DNA of 64,000 bases, from positions 46,092-110,091 of the forward strand of contig JAPZLL010000073.1 of assembly GCA_036250225.1 (NCBI GenBank), given 5' to 3'. Shown here piece by piece: positions 39,813 to 50,522 of this stretch (positions within the stretch are counted from its first letter, which is position 1; each line of letters starts with the position of its first letter). The DNA comes from Cercophora sp. LCS_1 (taxonomy: Eukaryota > Ascomycota > Sordariomycetes > Sordariales > Lasiosphaeriaceae). The notes beneath the pieces were generated by a model that was not told the origin of the DNA, did no database searches, and saw only the letters and a program-made list of their open reading frames with translations. Position numbers and translations under genes: made by a program.

Positions 39813-42119
39813 ATGGAGAGCGAACTCCAGAAATTGCGAAAGGCACTCGAGGACGCCCGGGCGGAGACGTTGAAGGAGCGACGGCGACGCGAAGAGGAGC
39901 AACGGCGACGCGAAGAGGAGCAACGGCGACGCGAAGAGGCTGAGCGCCAGGCATTGGAGGAGCGACGTTTGCGTGAGGAGGTCCAGCACGAGGTCCGCGA
40001 GACCACGCTCGTCGAGTACCTGGAATCTTGTCACCAGCACCTCTTCACCACGTTCGATGTGCAGCGGGACCCCACCCTCGCGACAACCGGTCCTGCTTCG
40101 ACCCCAAACGGCAAGGTCTGTCCCACCTATCTCCGACACTGGGACGCATTTCCCGCGCTGCAACGCGACACACTCGACCGCCTGTTTTCCCTGTACCCAG
40201 CCGATCAAGAAGCCTTCCCGAGCTTGAATGCCACGCGAACACTGGGCCGAGAGATGCCGCAGGGTAAGATCGGGGATCACGGAGCCCTCGACCACTTTGT
40301 CGGTAACTTCATCGAGACGCCCGTGCGATCCATCCTAGCCCGCCTGATGGCGTACGAATCCACCCGAGCCGCGTTCGGCATCGTCGCCCAAGTTAGTTTT
40401 CAGAATCGCGACTCGAGTCTCCCCAACGACGTCGAACGAGCTGCGGGCCCCAACCCCGGAGATCCGGTTACACCGCCGCCTTGGAGCTTTGGGCGTCGTA
40501 TCCAGCCGGATCGGGTTTGCTGCTACTACCCGGAGTCGGCTAGGGCACCCACTAACCTCTACCACATCGAATACAAACCCGCCCACAAGATAGTTCCTGA
40601 AGCTTTCCGCCTCGGTCTCCACGATATGGATGTTTTCGACGACGTGGTCAACCGCAAACCCATTCCCGCGCCGGGCAGCGAAGAGAGGTCTAGGCACGAC
40701 GCTGAGAAGCTGATAGCAGCGGCTGTGACACAGACCTTCGACTATGTGATTCGGGGCGGCCTCAACTATGGACTGCTAACAACGGGCGAGATCCTGGTGT
40801 TTCTCAAGGTCGATTGGGCCAATCCGACAGCGGCCTACTACCATCTGGTCCAGCTGGACAAGGATACCCACCAGGATTTATCGACAGCCGACGTGAGATA
40901 CTGGTCTGCCGTCAGCCAGGTCCTTGCATTTACTCTGGCAGCTTTGGACCAGACACCTCCAAGTCAGCGCCAGCTTAGCGAGGCAAGCAAGAAGCTGAAT
41001 AGGTGGAACGCAACTTTCGATTCTGTCTATACGGCAATCAAGAAGGACCGGGATGGGACACCGGGGTCCGAATGGTTCCCGAAGAGACCGCTGTCGCCGG
41101 CGCTGCGATCCCCCTTTCCTAAGAGAAACAGGGGAGACGCCGACCCAAGTGCCACGGATCAGTCTCGCCGCCGCCGTTCGCCATCCCAAGACTCGTCCGA
41201 CGACGGCGCGTCGCGGCCGGACGACACTCCAACCCGCCGCCGGTCGAGACGCGCGCGCCCGCAGCAGTCGACCGGGGGAGGGAATGTACATTCGACCTCG
41301 AACCCGGACCCCGTCCAAGGCGCTGCTGGCAGCCAAAAACGCCTGCCGTACTGCACTCAGAGGTGTCTGCTGGGTCTAGTAAAGGGTGGTCCACTCGACC
41401 AATCTTGCCCGAACTTTGGACTCCACCAGCGCGTCCACGATGTCGGCAACGGCCACCACCCCATAAGCCACTCCGAGTGGCTCCAGCTCCTCCGCAAGCA
41501 GCTGCACGAAACACTTGACAATGGAATTGTCCCCGACAGGATCATAGGGGCATGCGGCGTGATGTTCCAGGTGACCCTCCTCGAATACGGCTACTCCTTT
41601 GTTGCCAAGGGTACCGTCGATACCTTGGTCCACAAGTTGGAGCACGAGGCCGAAGTGTACGAGCACCTCGCGCCCCTGCAAGGTGTTTATATCCCCGTCT
41701 TCCTCGGCGCCGTCGACCTGCGCACCTTCGAACGGGCCTATTACTACGACCTGAATGTCGAAATCGTCCACCTCATCTTTCTCTCGTGGGCCGGACAGCC
41801 CATCTACGAGCCGCGTGCCTCCAATGGGTTCCAGAAGGCCAACCTCGGGCGGGAAGTCGCTCGATCCGTGGGCGCTCTCCACCGCATGGGCGTCGCCCAT
41901 ACGGACATACGGGATCCAAACATGCTGTGGAACGAGGAGAACTGCAGGGTTATGATAATCGACTTTGAACGGGCCGTCCTGGGGAGCCCAGCCCGGCGGT
42001 CTCTACTGCCAAAGTCGCCCAAAAAGCACCGAGGCCTGACGCCAAAAGAACGGCAGAGCGCTGAGACCGAGTTTGATACCCAAGTGCGGGGTGATCTTTG
42101 GGCTGTCCAACTCTTGTAA
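39813..42119 (+). CDS. Coiled-coil / putative nuclease-like / kinase-like fusion protein
   Basis: Single-exon, 768 aa from the first in-frame ATG. Residues 1-65 form a charged coiled coil with three near-identical 21-bp repeats coding RREEEQR. A middle domain of about 70-400 has LYHIEYKPAHK (E253-x-K255), then EAFRLGLHDMDVFDDVV, AAVTQTFDYVIRGGLNYGLL, TTGEILVFLKVDW and AYYHLVQLD, compatible with a PD-(D/E)XK-type core. A disordered, Arg/Ser/Asp-rich linker follows (about 430-510). The C-terminal domain is kinase-like: GACGVMFQVTLLEYGYSFVA with VAKGT lysine, HEAEVYEHLAPLQ, HTDIRDPNMLW with catalytic Asp698 and Asn703, and IIDFERA in place of DFG. Substrates are unknown; nuclear action is suggested only by the basic linker. 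Confidence 0.8.
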   Translation: MESELQKLRKALEDARAETLKERRRREEEQRRREEEQRRREEAERQALEERRLREEVQHEVRETTLVEYLESCHQHLFTTFDVQRDPTLATTGPASTPNGKVCPTYLRHWDAFPALQRDTLDRLFSLYPADQEAFPSLNATRTLGREMPQGKIGDHGALDHFVGNFIETPVRSILARLMAYESTRAAFGIVAQVSFQNRDSSLPNDVERAAGPNPGDPVTPPPWSFGRRIQPDRVCCYYPESARAPTNLYHIEYKPAHKIVPEAFRLGLHDMDVFDDVVNRKPIPAPGSEERSRHDAEKLIAAAVTQTFDYVIRGGLNYGLLTTGEILVFLKVDWANPTAAYYHLVQLDKDTHQDLSTADVRYWSAVSQVLAFTLAALDQTPPSQRQLSEASKKLNRWNATFDSVYTAIKKDRDGTPGSEWFPKRPLSPALRSPFPKRNRGDADPSATDQSRRRRSPSQDSSDDGASRPDDTPTRRRSRRARPQQSTGGGNVHSTSNPDPVQGAAGSQKRLPYCTQRCLLGLVKGGPLDQSCPNFGLHQRVHDVGNGHHPISHSEWLQLLRKQLHETLDNGIVPDRIIGACGVMFQVTLLEYGYSFVAKGTVDTLVHKLEHEAEVYEHLAPLQGVYIPVFLGAVDLRTFERAYYYDLNVEIVHLIFLSWAGQPIYEPRASNGFQKANLGREVARSVGALHRMGVAHTDIRDPNMLWNEENCRVMIIDFERAVLGSPARRSLLPKSPKKHRGLTPKERQSAETEFDTQVRGDLWAVQLL

Positions 42120-42184
42120 CCAAGCTGCCATCTAGGAGGCCACCGTACAGGAGGGAGTGTGGAAAAGTTGGATTAGGCCATTTA
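42120..42184. other. 3' flank of the fusion gene
   Basis: Short flank; AT content rises sharply just downstream, marking the border with a mobile-element remnant. Confidence 0.3.
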
Positions 42185-42548
42185 CCTATCCCCTACCCCT
42201 TAGTCCCCGAAGAAATGTAGTAGAATTCATGAACTGTAAACGCCCCAAATGTAATACAACCAACATGCATTCAAAGTACTTTGTGCAGCATATTTGCATA
42301 AGAAATATCTAACCTTTACAGCCGCCCTCAATAAACAGTGCCGTGTTTTTGATATAGCATTGTCTTAGTGTTTGGATTTGATATAACAACAACGATAGCT
42401 AAGTTGTCACGACTGGTATTATTTTGCCAATTCGTGCAGCAACTGCTGAGCTAAAGCGAGTATTTTCAGGGACTCGACGGATAGCTTCTTGGGCAAGGAT
42501 GCAGCTAGCAGATACTAGGGTTGAAATATTGGAACGTATGAAGCACCC
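42185..42548 (+). mobile_element. hAT-type DNA transposon remnant
   Basis: AT-rich insert between two GC-rich genes. At 42424-42546 the frame reads PIRAATAELKRVFSGTRRIA, then SWARMQLADTRVEILERMKH, which is the C-terminal dimerisation segment of hAT transposases (S-A-x-x-x-R-V-F-S-G-x-R and following helix). An upstream stop near 42401 and loss of all other domains show that only the 3' end survives. The left end, about 42185-42231, reads CCTATCCCCTACCCC...AGTCCCCGAAGAA and resembles the repeat at 63902 onward. Confidence 0.72.
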
Positions 42549-42660
42549 CCTATCCTCGTCATCCCCGAAGCATCATGCGTTACAAAAACGCAGTACAGGT
42601 CCATGCACACCCAGAATAGCTGCAGCCACACCAAGACTCGATATCGCGCGGCACCTTGGA

Positions 42661-44059
42661 CTATATAGCTGTAGCCCACTCAGGAAACACCTCGTTCCGA
42701 ATCGGCACCGATGCCTCATCACGATCGCGAATGTAATCCTCCAACGGCAACCGCATATGCTGGCTTCGTTGTCCCATATCCACACCCCTCTTCTGGATGA
42801 ACCTTGCATACCCCATGGTCATCCGCTTCCACTGTTCTTTTCCAACCCTACCCTCGATATAATCCGCATAGATCATGGCATCGAACGCTGCCTGCGATGT
42901 ACTCGCCACTGTATGGGGCCGGAACCCGGCTAGCGCATCCCCAACCAGTATTACCCTCCCATCCAAAAACTCATTCGACGGGCTGATGATGTCCGTCACA
43001 GCCTGTGCGAACGGTCGCTTGGCCTTGCACACGATCTCGGCAAACTGCGGTGGCAGGCGCTCTCGGGCTAGCTCCTTCTGCCGCTCCCAAGCCTTGGGGT
43101 CCATCAGACCCGGCGGCATGGTGATGCGGTGACGCCTCCCATGCCTGTCGGTCAAGATCTCGTCCAACGCGGGGCCCTCGGGGAAATTGGTGTAGTACAC
43201 AAAATTGATCAGCCGCTCGCCAGGCTCCAGCGCGCCGTTGGGTCCCGGGATCAAGTACGCAAGTATCTGGATGCCGGGCCCGTGGTAGAAGGTGAACCTG
43301 TTGGCGAAGACCCTGTGCGTGTCTGCGCTGGCTTCGCTTTCAGGAACAGTGCCGCGCAGGGCACAATAGCCGGCATACGTTCGCTCGAGGCCTGGGGCGA
43401 AAAGCGATCGGATGAAGGAGCTGGGGCCGTCGGCACCGACGAGCCGGTCGGCTGTCAGCGTGCCGGTCTCGGCTGGATTGCTGGTAGATTTCCAGGACAC
43501 AAGGACGCCGTTGCCGTGGCTGGTGACACTCGTGACGGTGCGGTCGTGCAGATGTACTGCTTTGCCGGGGTGAGGCTCGGGGGTGGGCACTTCGGGACAA
43601 TAGGGGCTGGCAATGCCGTCATAGTTTGCTCGCATCAGGTAGTAGGTTAGATCCCACGAGCTCATGTTATGATTGGCTGCAACCGAGTAGACAATGTTTC
43701 CCTCCTTGTCGAGATACTGTCTCCTGTCTGAATGGATAGAAATCTCCTGTCGCTGTTGTTGTTGCTGCTGACCGCGACGCCGACAGCGGTTATATCTTTC
43801 CAAAAACTCGAGTGCATGGCCGCCTGCGACAATTCCAGCGCCTTGGTCGTGCAGCAAAGGCGCCGAAGACCGCTCCAAGACGATAGTGTCGTGACCTAGA
43901 GCTTTGAGGGCAATGCCGGTGGCTAGACCGCCCAGAGACCCGCCGACCTTCGCCGGGTTAGCACCCCATGCCCACACATGCCGTCAGCTGGTGACTTACA
44001 ATGATGAAACTTAGTTTTTTGTCTGGCGCGCTGGCCGTTGTCCGGTCGGTTGTTGCCAT
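42661..44059 (-). CDS. FAD-dependent aromatic/pyridine monooxygenase
   Basis: Two exons, 44059-44000 and 43947-42661, over a 52-bp intron (GTAAGT..GAAG); 448 aa. The intron lies inside the dinucleotide-binding strand and restores LSFIIVGGSLGGLATGIALK. Further motifs: HDTIVLER, VGADGPSSFIRSLF (DG motif) and VILVGDALAGFRPHTVASTS (GD motif, FAD ribityl binding). The closest family by architecture is the 2,6-dihydroxypyridine 3-monooxygenase-like class A flavoprotein group. A Gln run (RRRGQQQQQQRQE) is inserted after about residue 85 and is not part of the fold. The MFS gene lies upstream on the same strand. Substrate is unknown. Confidence 0.9.
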
Positions 44060-44554
44060 GCTATGCCCCTAGCTTTGAGGAGTAGCGGTGGGCTGAGTCG
44101 GCGGTGTGGCGCGGTACAGCGGAGAATTCAGGTCCAACTACCAGGCGCGTCCGGGGGGAGCAGACAACCTTTATATAGTACTTGCCTGCAATGAGTAGCG
44201 GGAGCCAAGCTATTTCGGATGGGTAAATGTCCCGCAAATGTCGCGCGGCATGCCACATGCCCGCATGTCCGAGGGAGAAAGACGAGGGTTCACTTTTCAG
44301 CACATGCCACTTTTTGCATCACGATACTGCAATTGAGATAAGGGACCGCTGTTGCGCATTTTGCTGCTGTATTTTTTCTCGGCCGCCGTCACGTAGGCTC
44401 TGAGATGCGAGCCCTGCAAGTCCAGTTGCGTCGGCCTGCCAGTCCTGTCTTTCTCCGCCTCCCTGATGCAAGCAGCCCATTATTTATCAATTTCTCTAGC
44501 TGAAGCAGGAAAAGCTCCTTACTACCCCAATATGCCAACTCTCCCAACATCTAA
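44060..44554. other. Promoter region of the monooxygenase
   Basis: 495 bases to the MFS stop. It contains TATATAA on the minus strand and otherwise nothing I recognise. Confidence 0.4.
44171..44177 (-). promoter_or_regulatory. TATA box of the FAD monooxygenase gene
   Basis: TATATAA-type element 112 bases upstream of the ATG at 44059. Confidence 0.45.
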
Positions 44555-46291
44555 TTATAGCACTAGCTTGAAGCTAGGGTCCCTATCGTCGCCATAACCA
44601 ATGTATTTATCGTACCGCCCCTTGGCCTTGTCCTGGTTGATCTTACGGCAAACAAGAACGTTGGAGAGGATGCTGGCGGCATTCAGGTTAGCAATTCCGT
44701 TTGCGCAATAGCATTAAGGGTCGACGCAAGACTCACAAGAACCAGCCCGCAATCAGCAAGCTCATCACAACCGTGTGACCCCGCCTGAAGGCCGGCGCGT
44801 CGACATCGGGGTACAGAAAAACAGCCAGGATTCCTCCGCAGTTGGCGATGGACAGCTGGATGGCCGCCGTCGTGGCACGCTTGTAGTGGCCGGCCGAGTT
44901 GTTGGACAGCCATGCCAGGACGGGCGGGACGCTGCTGTAGATGCCGGTGGCCATCATGATGGTTGCGCCGTACTTGACTTTGGGGTATTCGTTGCCAATG
45001 TTTGCAATGACGGCGTAGCCGATGATAGCGATGGGCATCGTGCACAGCATGACAAGACCGCGGACCTTGAGACGGTCCGAAGTGAAGGCAACGACGAGTG
45101 TCATGACAGCTGCAACACCATACGGAGGCACCGTCATCAGCTGTGCTTCGTGGGCCGTGTATCCGAGCTTGAGGATGATGGTGGGAAGGAAGATGCCAAT
45201 CGAGTAGATTCCCGAGAGCAGACCAAAGTAGGCGCTCGCAGTCAGCCACACCAGCGGATAGGCAAAGGCCCTGCGGACCTCGGACCACGAGAATTTCTCC
45301 TCCGCTTCTTTGCTTCCGGTTTCGCCCGACAGAAGACCGGACTGCCGGGCGATGGCATGGTCCTTCTCCTCTTTGGTCAAGAAGCCGGCGGTGCTCAAGT
45401 TGTTGGGAAGCATGACGTAGGTGAAGACTGCGCATAGAATAGTCTGATATGGGTTTGCCATGTTAGCTAAACTCACACATGTTCAAGCCCAGACACCACC
45501 GGCATGCTCTTCAGGGGCGACTTACAAACAAGCCTTCAATCACAAAGATCCAGCGCCAGGCAGTAAGGCCCCCGCGATTGCCGACAGCGCCCATGGCGCG
45601 CGCCAATAGTCCTCCAAAGCCGCTCGACAGGGAGGTCGAAGTGTAGAGAATTCCGATGCGGAGGCCGAGTTCGGACCGAGTGTAGATGGTGGAGAGATAC
45701 AGCACCATGCCCGGGAAAAGACCACCCTCGGCCAGACCCAAAAGCGCACGCAGGGCAACGAACTGGTCAAAGTTGTGAATTAAACCGAGGACCAGACAAA
45801 AGAGACCCCACAAAAAGGTCATGACGGCGAGCCATATCCTCGGGGTGACCTTCTTGAGGATCAAGTTGCTCGGGATCTCGGCGAGGATATAGAGGGGGTA
45901 AAAAACCACCAAACCCTGCTGGAATTGGCGGTCCGTCAGCCCAAGCTCCTCATTCATGCCGTAGACCTTTGCGTTGCCGACATTGGTGCGGTCGAGGAAC
46001 GAGGTGAGGACGAGAAGGATGAACACAGGCAGGATCCTGTCCAATTGAGCCAGCAGGTTAGCCGTCTTCGTTGAGGGGTTTAGTGAAGAGAAGAGGGTGA
46101 ACACGTAAGAAGACGCACCTAGTGTCCAGCTTGAGCAGTAGATTTCGGGTGATGGCCTTGGTCTCGGTAACCTCATCGGCAGCTTCCAGCGAGACAGAAT
46201 CAGGAGAGATGGACAACTCCTTGGAGGCAGTGGCCCCCGCCACCTTTTCCCCCTTGCCCCCCTTGCCCTCGGCCTCTCCTTGGGACTGCAT
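44555..46291 (-). CDS. MFS transporter, TNA1/DAL5 (anion:cation symporter) type
   Basis: Four exons: 46291-46119, 46036-45526, 45443-44737 and 44672-44555; 502 aa, introns 64-82 bp. Twelve membrane segments. The family signature is strong: ILPVFILLVLTSFLDRTNVG with AKVYGMNEELGLTDRQFQQG, FYPLYILAEIPSNLILKKVT, RALLGLAEGGLFPGMVLYLS, WRWIFVIEGLF, LPNNLSTAGFLTKEEKDHAI and a last segment with YKRATTAAIQLSIANCGGIL. C-terminus: VCRKINQDKAKGRYDKY. Related permeases take up nicotinate, allantoate, biotin precursors or other carboxylates. The intron positions inside transmembrane segments are typical. Next gene downstream on the same strand is the FAD monooxygenase, which suggests a substrate link. Confidence 0.94.
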
Positions 46292-47650
46292 GGTTGTGTA
46301 GAGTGCCCTCTCCACGCCGCAGGTGGGAACCAAAAAAGAAGAGAATGAGTGAGACCGAGAGATGCAAGACAATGTGATCGTGATGCTCGACCTCACGATT
46401 CCATCAAACTCCTTTTGGCTGCACGTCCCACGTTTTTCGAGGAACACAGAAATCTGGAATCCTTCTTCCCGCCACCGAAGGGCATCTGCACCTTTTCTAC
46501 ACGTTTCATCCAGTCGTGCAATCCCATAAATCGTTCGAGTCTGGGCGATGTTGCGCGGACAGGGCCCCTCACGGTCACTATATTGGACCAATTGGAAGGC
46601 CATCCGCAAGGGTCAGCCGTGTCTGCAGTTGCAATATTTTGCAGGCACGCGAGCGGCGCAGCCCAACCGGTAGGAGAGGTAGGGTAGCACAGGCTTCAAG
46701 AAGAGGGCCGTTTGACACGGCAATCTTTCTGCCGAGGGTTTGAGAGACATAGATGCACTTCCATCCCGCTGACGACATCCGTATTGGGTTTATGCTCCCT
46801 GTTCAACCTCGAGGAATCCGATATTACAGATAACGGCCTTCATGTTGAGGTTTGCATTCATTTCAAGTTCCTTGTCCTGAGGGGGCTATATCGTATCATT
46901 TTCTCCCCTTGAACTGCAGACTCACTGACCATGGGTCCCCTTCCTTCCCTGCAATGCAGTTGGATCGAAGGGTTAGAGACAGGCTAAAGCCAAGAAATTG
47001 ATACATACCGGAACTTTTAAAGTTGCATTGCATGGAAGATAAATATCTCGGCGTTTTCTGCGTCAGGGATGGCGCTAAGGGCAGTCTCTCCGTTCCTCTT
47101 GGCGTGGCTAGCCCAATAGGATGGCCTTCCGGGCGGCCGCAGTCTCCATCCTTTTCCGCTGACCCCTGTGCAACACCCGTCCCCCCGGCCGCCACATTGA
47201 ACTGGGGAAGAAGGGGCCAAAGTCCTGCGCAGCGGGGAGATGAAAAATGAATCCGATCCTCCTCCAAAATCGCATCTTCGAACCCCCTGAAAGAAGCAGA
47301 TGAAATTTCCTATCTTGTATCCAGGACCTTGACACGACAGCCTCCCATGTATCTGAGCTTGCAATTCACGGGCTTCTCGTAGGACAAATGGATTCGAGTG
47401 TCTGGATATTCTGCTCGGACGACGAACTCGGAGGTTCTACGCAGCAGGCTGCGCCGCCAAGGCGCTTTTGCACGAGACCTTCGGTTCAAATGTCAAGCTT
47501 GGGCTGAAGAGCAAGGGCAGATATTTGCAATGCGATGTGAAGCGCGCTGAAGGGCAAATTAGTTGTCCAGGCTGGTGACGCCAATGAATCACAGGCTCGA
47601 GCTCCTACACAGTCACACGCCATCATTATCATTACTACTATACAGGTCCA
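46292..47650. other. Intergenic region
   Basis: 1.36 kb between the MFS start and the stop of the next gene; overlapping short frames without motifs; no gene that I can support. Confidence 0.4.
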
Positions 47651-48990
47651 TCAGCTTTTGGCAAATTGCACCTCGGACGATGTCGAAGACGTGTTTTCCC
47701 TCGCCCTCCGATTACCACCGATGCCACGCTCCGATTGCCCATCTGCTGTAGCAGTGCCGTCGCTGCTGTCGTCGTCCAAGAAGTCCTCGTGATGCACTCT
47801 TACCTCGGTCGTGCGCGTGATGACCCGCCCGCCGTTTGCACTCATGCCTTGGACTCCCATGCCCTTTGTGTTGCTGCCGGCATGGTCCCCATCCCGGTGT
47901 CCGCTGCGCGCAAACGCATTGTATCCCATGCCGACGTCACCGTGCTCGAGGTCGCCATCCACTCTGCCCCGGATCCGCCCGTCACCGATGACATCCCCGG
48001 AAGTCTTGTCCATCATATCGTCCATAGGAATCGCACGGCTTCTGTCCATCGCGTCGATCCTTGATCGGTTGGTGACCGACGGAAGGCCCCTGGTCCCACC
48101 CGAACTTGCGGGACCGCCCACCATCTCGACCAGGCGGTTGAGAATGCTAAACTCCATCTTGAGCTTGACACTGTAGACCATCCCTTTGTAGGCTGTCTGG
48201 ATGGAGTAAAACCCGTTGTACTCGAGGGCCAGGATGGTGACGTCGAGGACGATCACCACCAGGTTGACGAGAATTAAGTGCTTCATGAGCTTCCGGGAGC
48301 TGCCCTTGCCAACCGTGATGCCGACCCGGCGCTCGTTCCGCATCATCTTGAGCGTCTCGTGGATGTAGATGGCCGAGAGGATCAGCTCCTGGATAAAAAA
48401 GATGGTCACTTGTACCTTCATGTAGGCTGCGTACGGAACGAGGAACGGGCCTGGATTGGGCGAATTGGAGCCGTAGGCCAGCACGGCAATGGGAACGTGG
48501 CAGATGATACCGTCGACGATGACCATGGTGAGACAGAGTCTGAGCTTTCTGTGGCTGTGGACCATGATATGCAGGCGCGAGTAGAGCACGAACCCCTGAC
48601 CCGTAACCATGAAGACGAAGCCGACTTCGATAAAAGTCATGTAAAGGAGGTAGTGGTTGGGGATGTGGGCTGTCACGCCCGTAGTTTTCATCAGCCAGCC
48701 CAAACTCCATATTGCCACGCCCCATGTTGAGATGATGAAGGACCAGAAGTAGAGGCCGGACCGTCTTTTGAAAGTGGAGTAGATGATTAGATTCAGCTCG
48801 ATGAAGCTATTTGATGCCATGTCAGTCAGCACTGTTGTGATATTGTATGCCGTCAGTGTGAGCAAAATGAGACGCACTTGTAGAAACTGATGGACAGAAA
48901 GACCATGATGACGAGGTACGGGACGCCCTTTGCCACGCCGGCCCTGATGCCGGGGTCATCAGTCTCTGTTTTTGGTGTCGGGGTCGACAT
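47651..48990 (-). CDS. Multi-pass integral membrane protein (seven-segment type)
   Basis: Two exons, 48990-48878 and 48806-47651, over a 71-bp intron (GTGCGT..ATAG) that restores ISFYNFIELNLIIYSTFKRR; 422 aa. About seven hydrophobic segments follow the short N-terminus; loops include KRRSGLYFWSF, YSRLHIMVHSHRKLRLCLTM and HETLKMMRNERR. The cytosolic C-terminus of about 140 residues is Gly/Asp/Arg/Ser-rich and disordered. I recall this as a fungus-restricted 7-TM family of unknown function (DUF7703-like or PTH11-related), but I cannot decide between them. Plasma membrane location is inferred from topology. Confidence 0.83.
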
Positions 48991-50522
48991 GGCGGCCTCA
49001 TTCCTTTCGACCGACACGACAAGAGCAGAAGGGCGGAAGAGTGCCTTGCTGGGTAGAAACAAAGTGAATCGTCGGCCTGTCGATATTTTATCGACGCGCC
49101 ACTTGTTCAGCTCCACATTGCCGACGAGATCTGGAGGAATCCAGATGTGACCATGTAGGGAATCCGCTCTCCCCGCCAACAAACTCGCAACGCCCCCTGC
49201 AGATTGAATGCCCTAGCAAGACGGAGATTCCCTTCAGGGACTCGGCGTCTGCGCCCCGCGCATGCATGTCCACTGATGCAATTAGGAGGGCCAACAGTGA
49301 AGGCAAAAGCCACAATCCTAGACAATTTCCTTCCCTCATTCGCCCTCTACATCCTGGGGGCCAGCGCGCGCACTGCGTTGGGATTGGCCAGCCATTGATC
49401 CGCTTTGTTGGATTGGAGCAAGAACCTTGTGCTAATTGATGCGTGCAGGTGCTTCTGTATGCAGAACAGAAAGGCGCACATGGATGGATGTCCCACTCCG
49501 GCCACCGGGTGCATGTGTACGAGGAAATTAAGGTTGGTGTTCTGGAAGTGGGAAGTGGTATCCAGGCGGTCGTCGTTCGATTTTTTTGTTTTGTGGCGAG
49601 ACTGTGTGGAGGGCAGCACATCACGCAGCCTTTTTCTCCGCCGTGTTGCCAGTCATGTCCTCCGGAGGGAGCGACAAACGGGGGTTCGACGCAATCTAGG
49701 TGACACAGCGGAGACTCCCCACGTTGGTCGCCAGGGCAATCTGGTTGACTCAGTCGTCTTCAATTAGGGACGCAGTAGGCAACCTACCAGCGGCAGACAG
49801 CAGTTTGAGATGCTGAATAGCACTGACTCCGCAAGACACTGGAAGAGGTTAGGGTCTCGGGAGGATCCGAGGCCCACACCGCGACTGGGACTCCCTGGTA
49901 CCGGAAGGCTTTTCCGGCATACCATTACATGCATGAAGCTGTCTTTCGCGTTGTGCCCAAGTGCATGCCGCCACTTTATTCTCGACTCCTCGCGGTGCTG
50001 TGCCACAGACGGGCTTCTAGCCCTGGCTCTCTGTGCAACAAGCCACTGCGGTCCGAGTACACCAATCAAATCAGAGAGGGTCTGACACCCTGACACTTGG
50101 CGACAACTTTGGACACAGATGGCCGATTACCAATCCCAGGTGGAAAGTTGTGATCTTGGATCTCCATGATCCCACTGATAGTATTGCCCACTCGCCTAAA
50201 AGAAGTAGTACCTGAGTAGTGCCTGAGCAAGGCTGCAAAGAGAGTTGTAGACGACGAAAGGCTAGCGAGGGCAAGTTTTGCGTCAGACAACACAGAATGA
50301 ATTCCTCCAGAACGCCCCGTGCTTTCTCATGATTCGCTCCAAGAAGTTCAGGCCTCTGCAGCCGGCTTCTTCACAAGCACCCACAAAAGCGGCTCCTCCC
50401 GGATCTCCTCAGCTTTACAAATACCTACCGCGGGGGCTTTCTCAACACAACATTATACAACCAACCCATAAGCAGATAGTAGCCTGTAGAGGCAGGCCCG
50501 CAAGAAGTTTTTGGATACAAAT
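48991..50522. other. Gene-poor spacer
   Basis: 1.5 kb without supportable genes; start of the region of decayed fragments that reaches 54.4 kb. Confidence 0.4.

Noticed and set aside
43129..43650. Plus-strand frame of 173 codons
   Set aside because: Antisense shadow of the FAD monooxygenase.
44683..45437. Frames of 220-250 codons over the MFS gene in other frames
   Set aside because: Shadows of the transporter exons; text has no membrane pattern.
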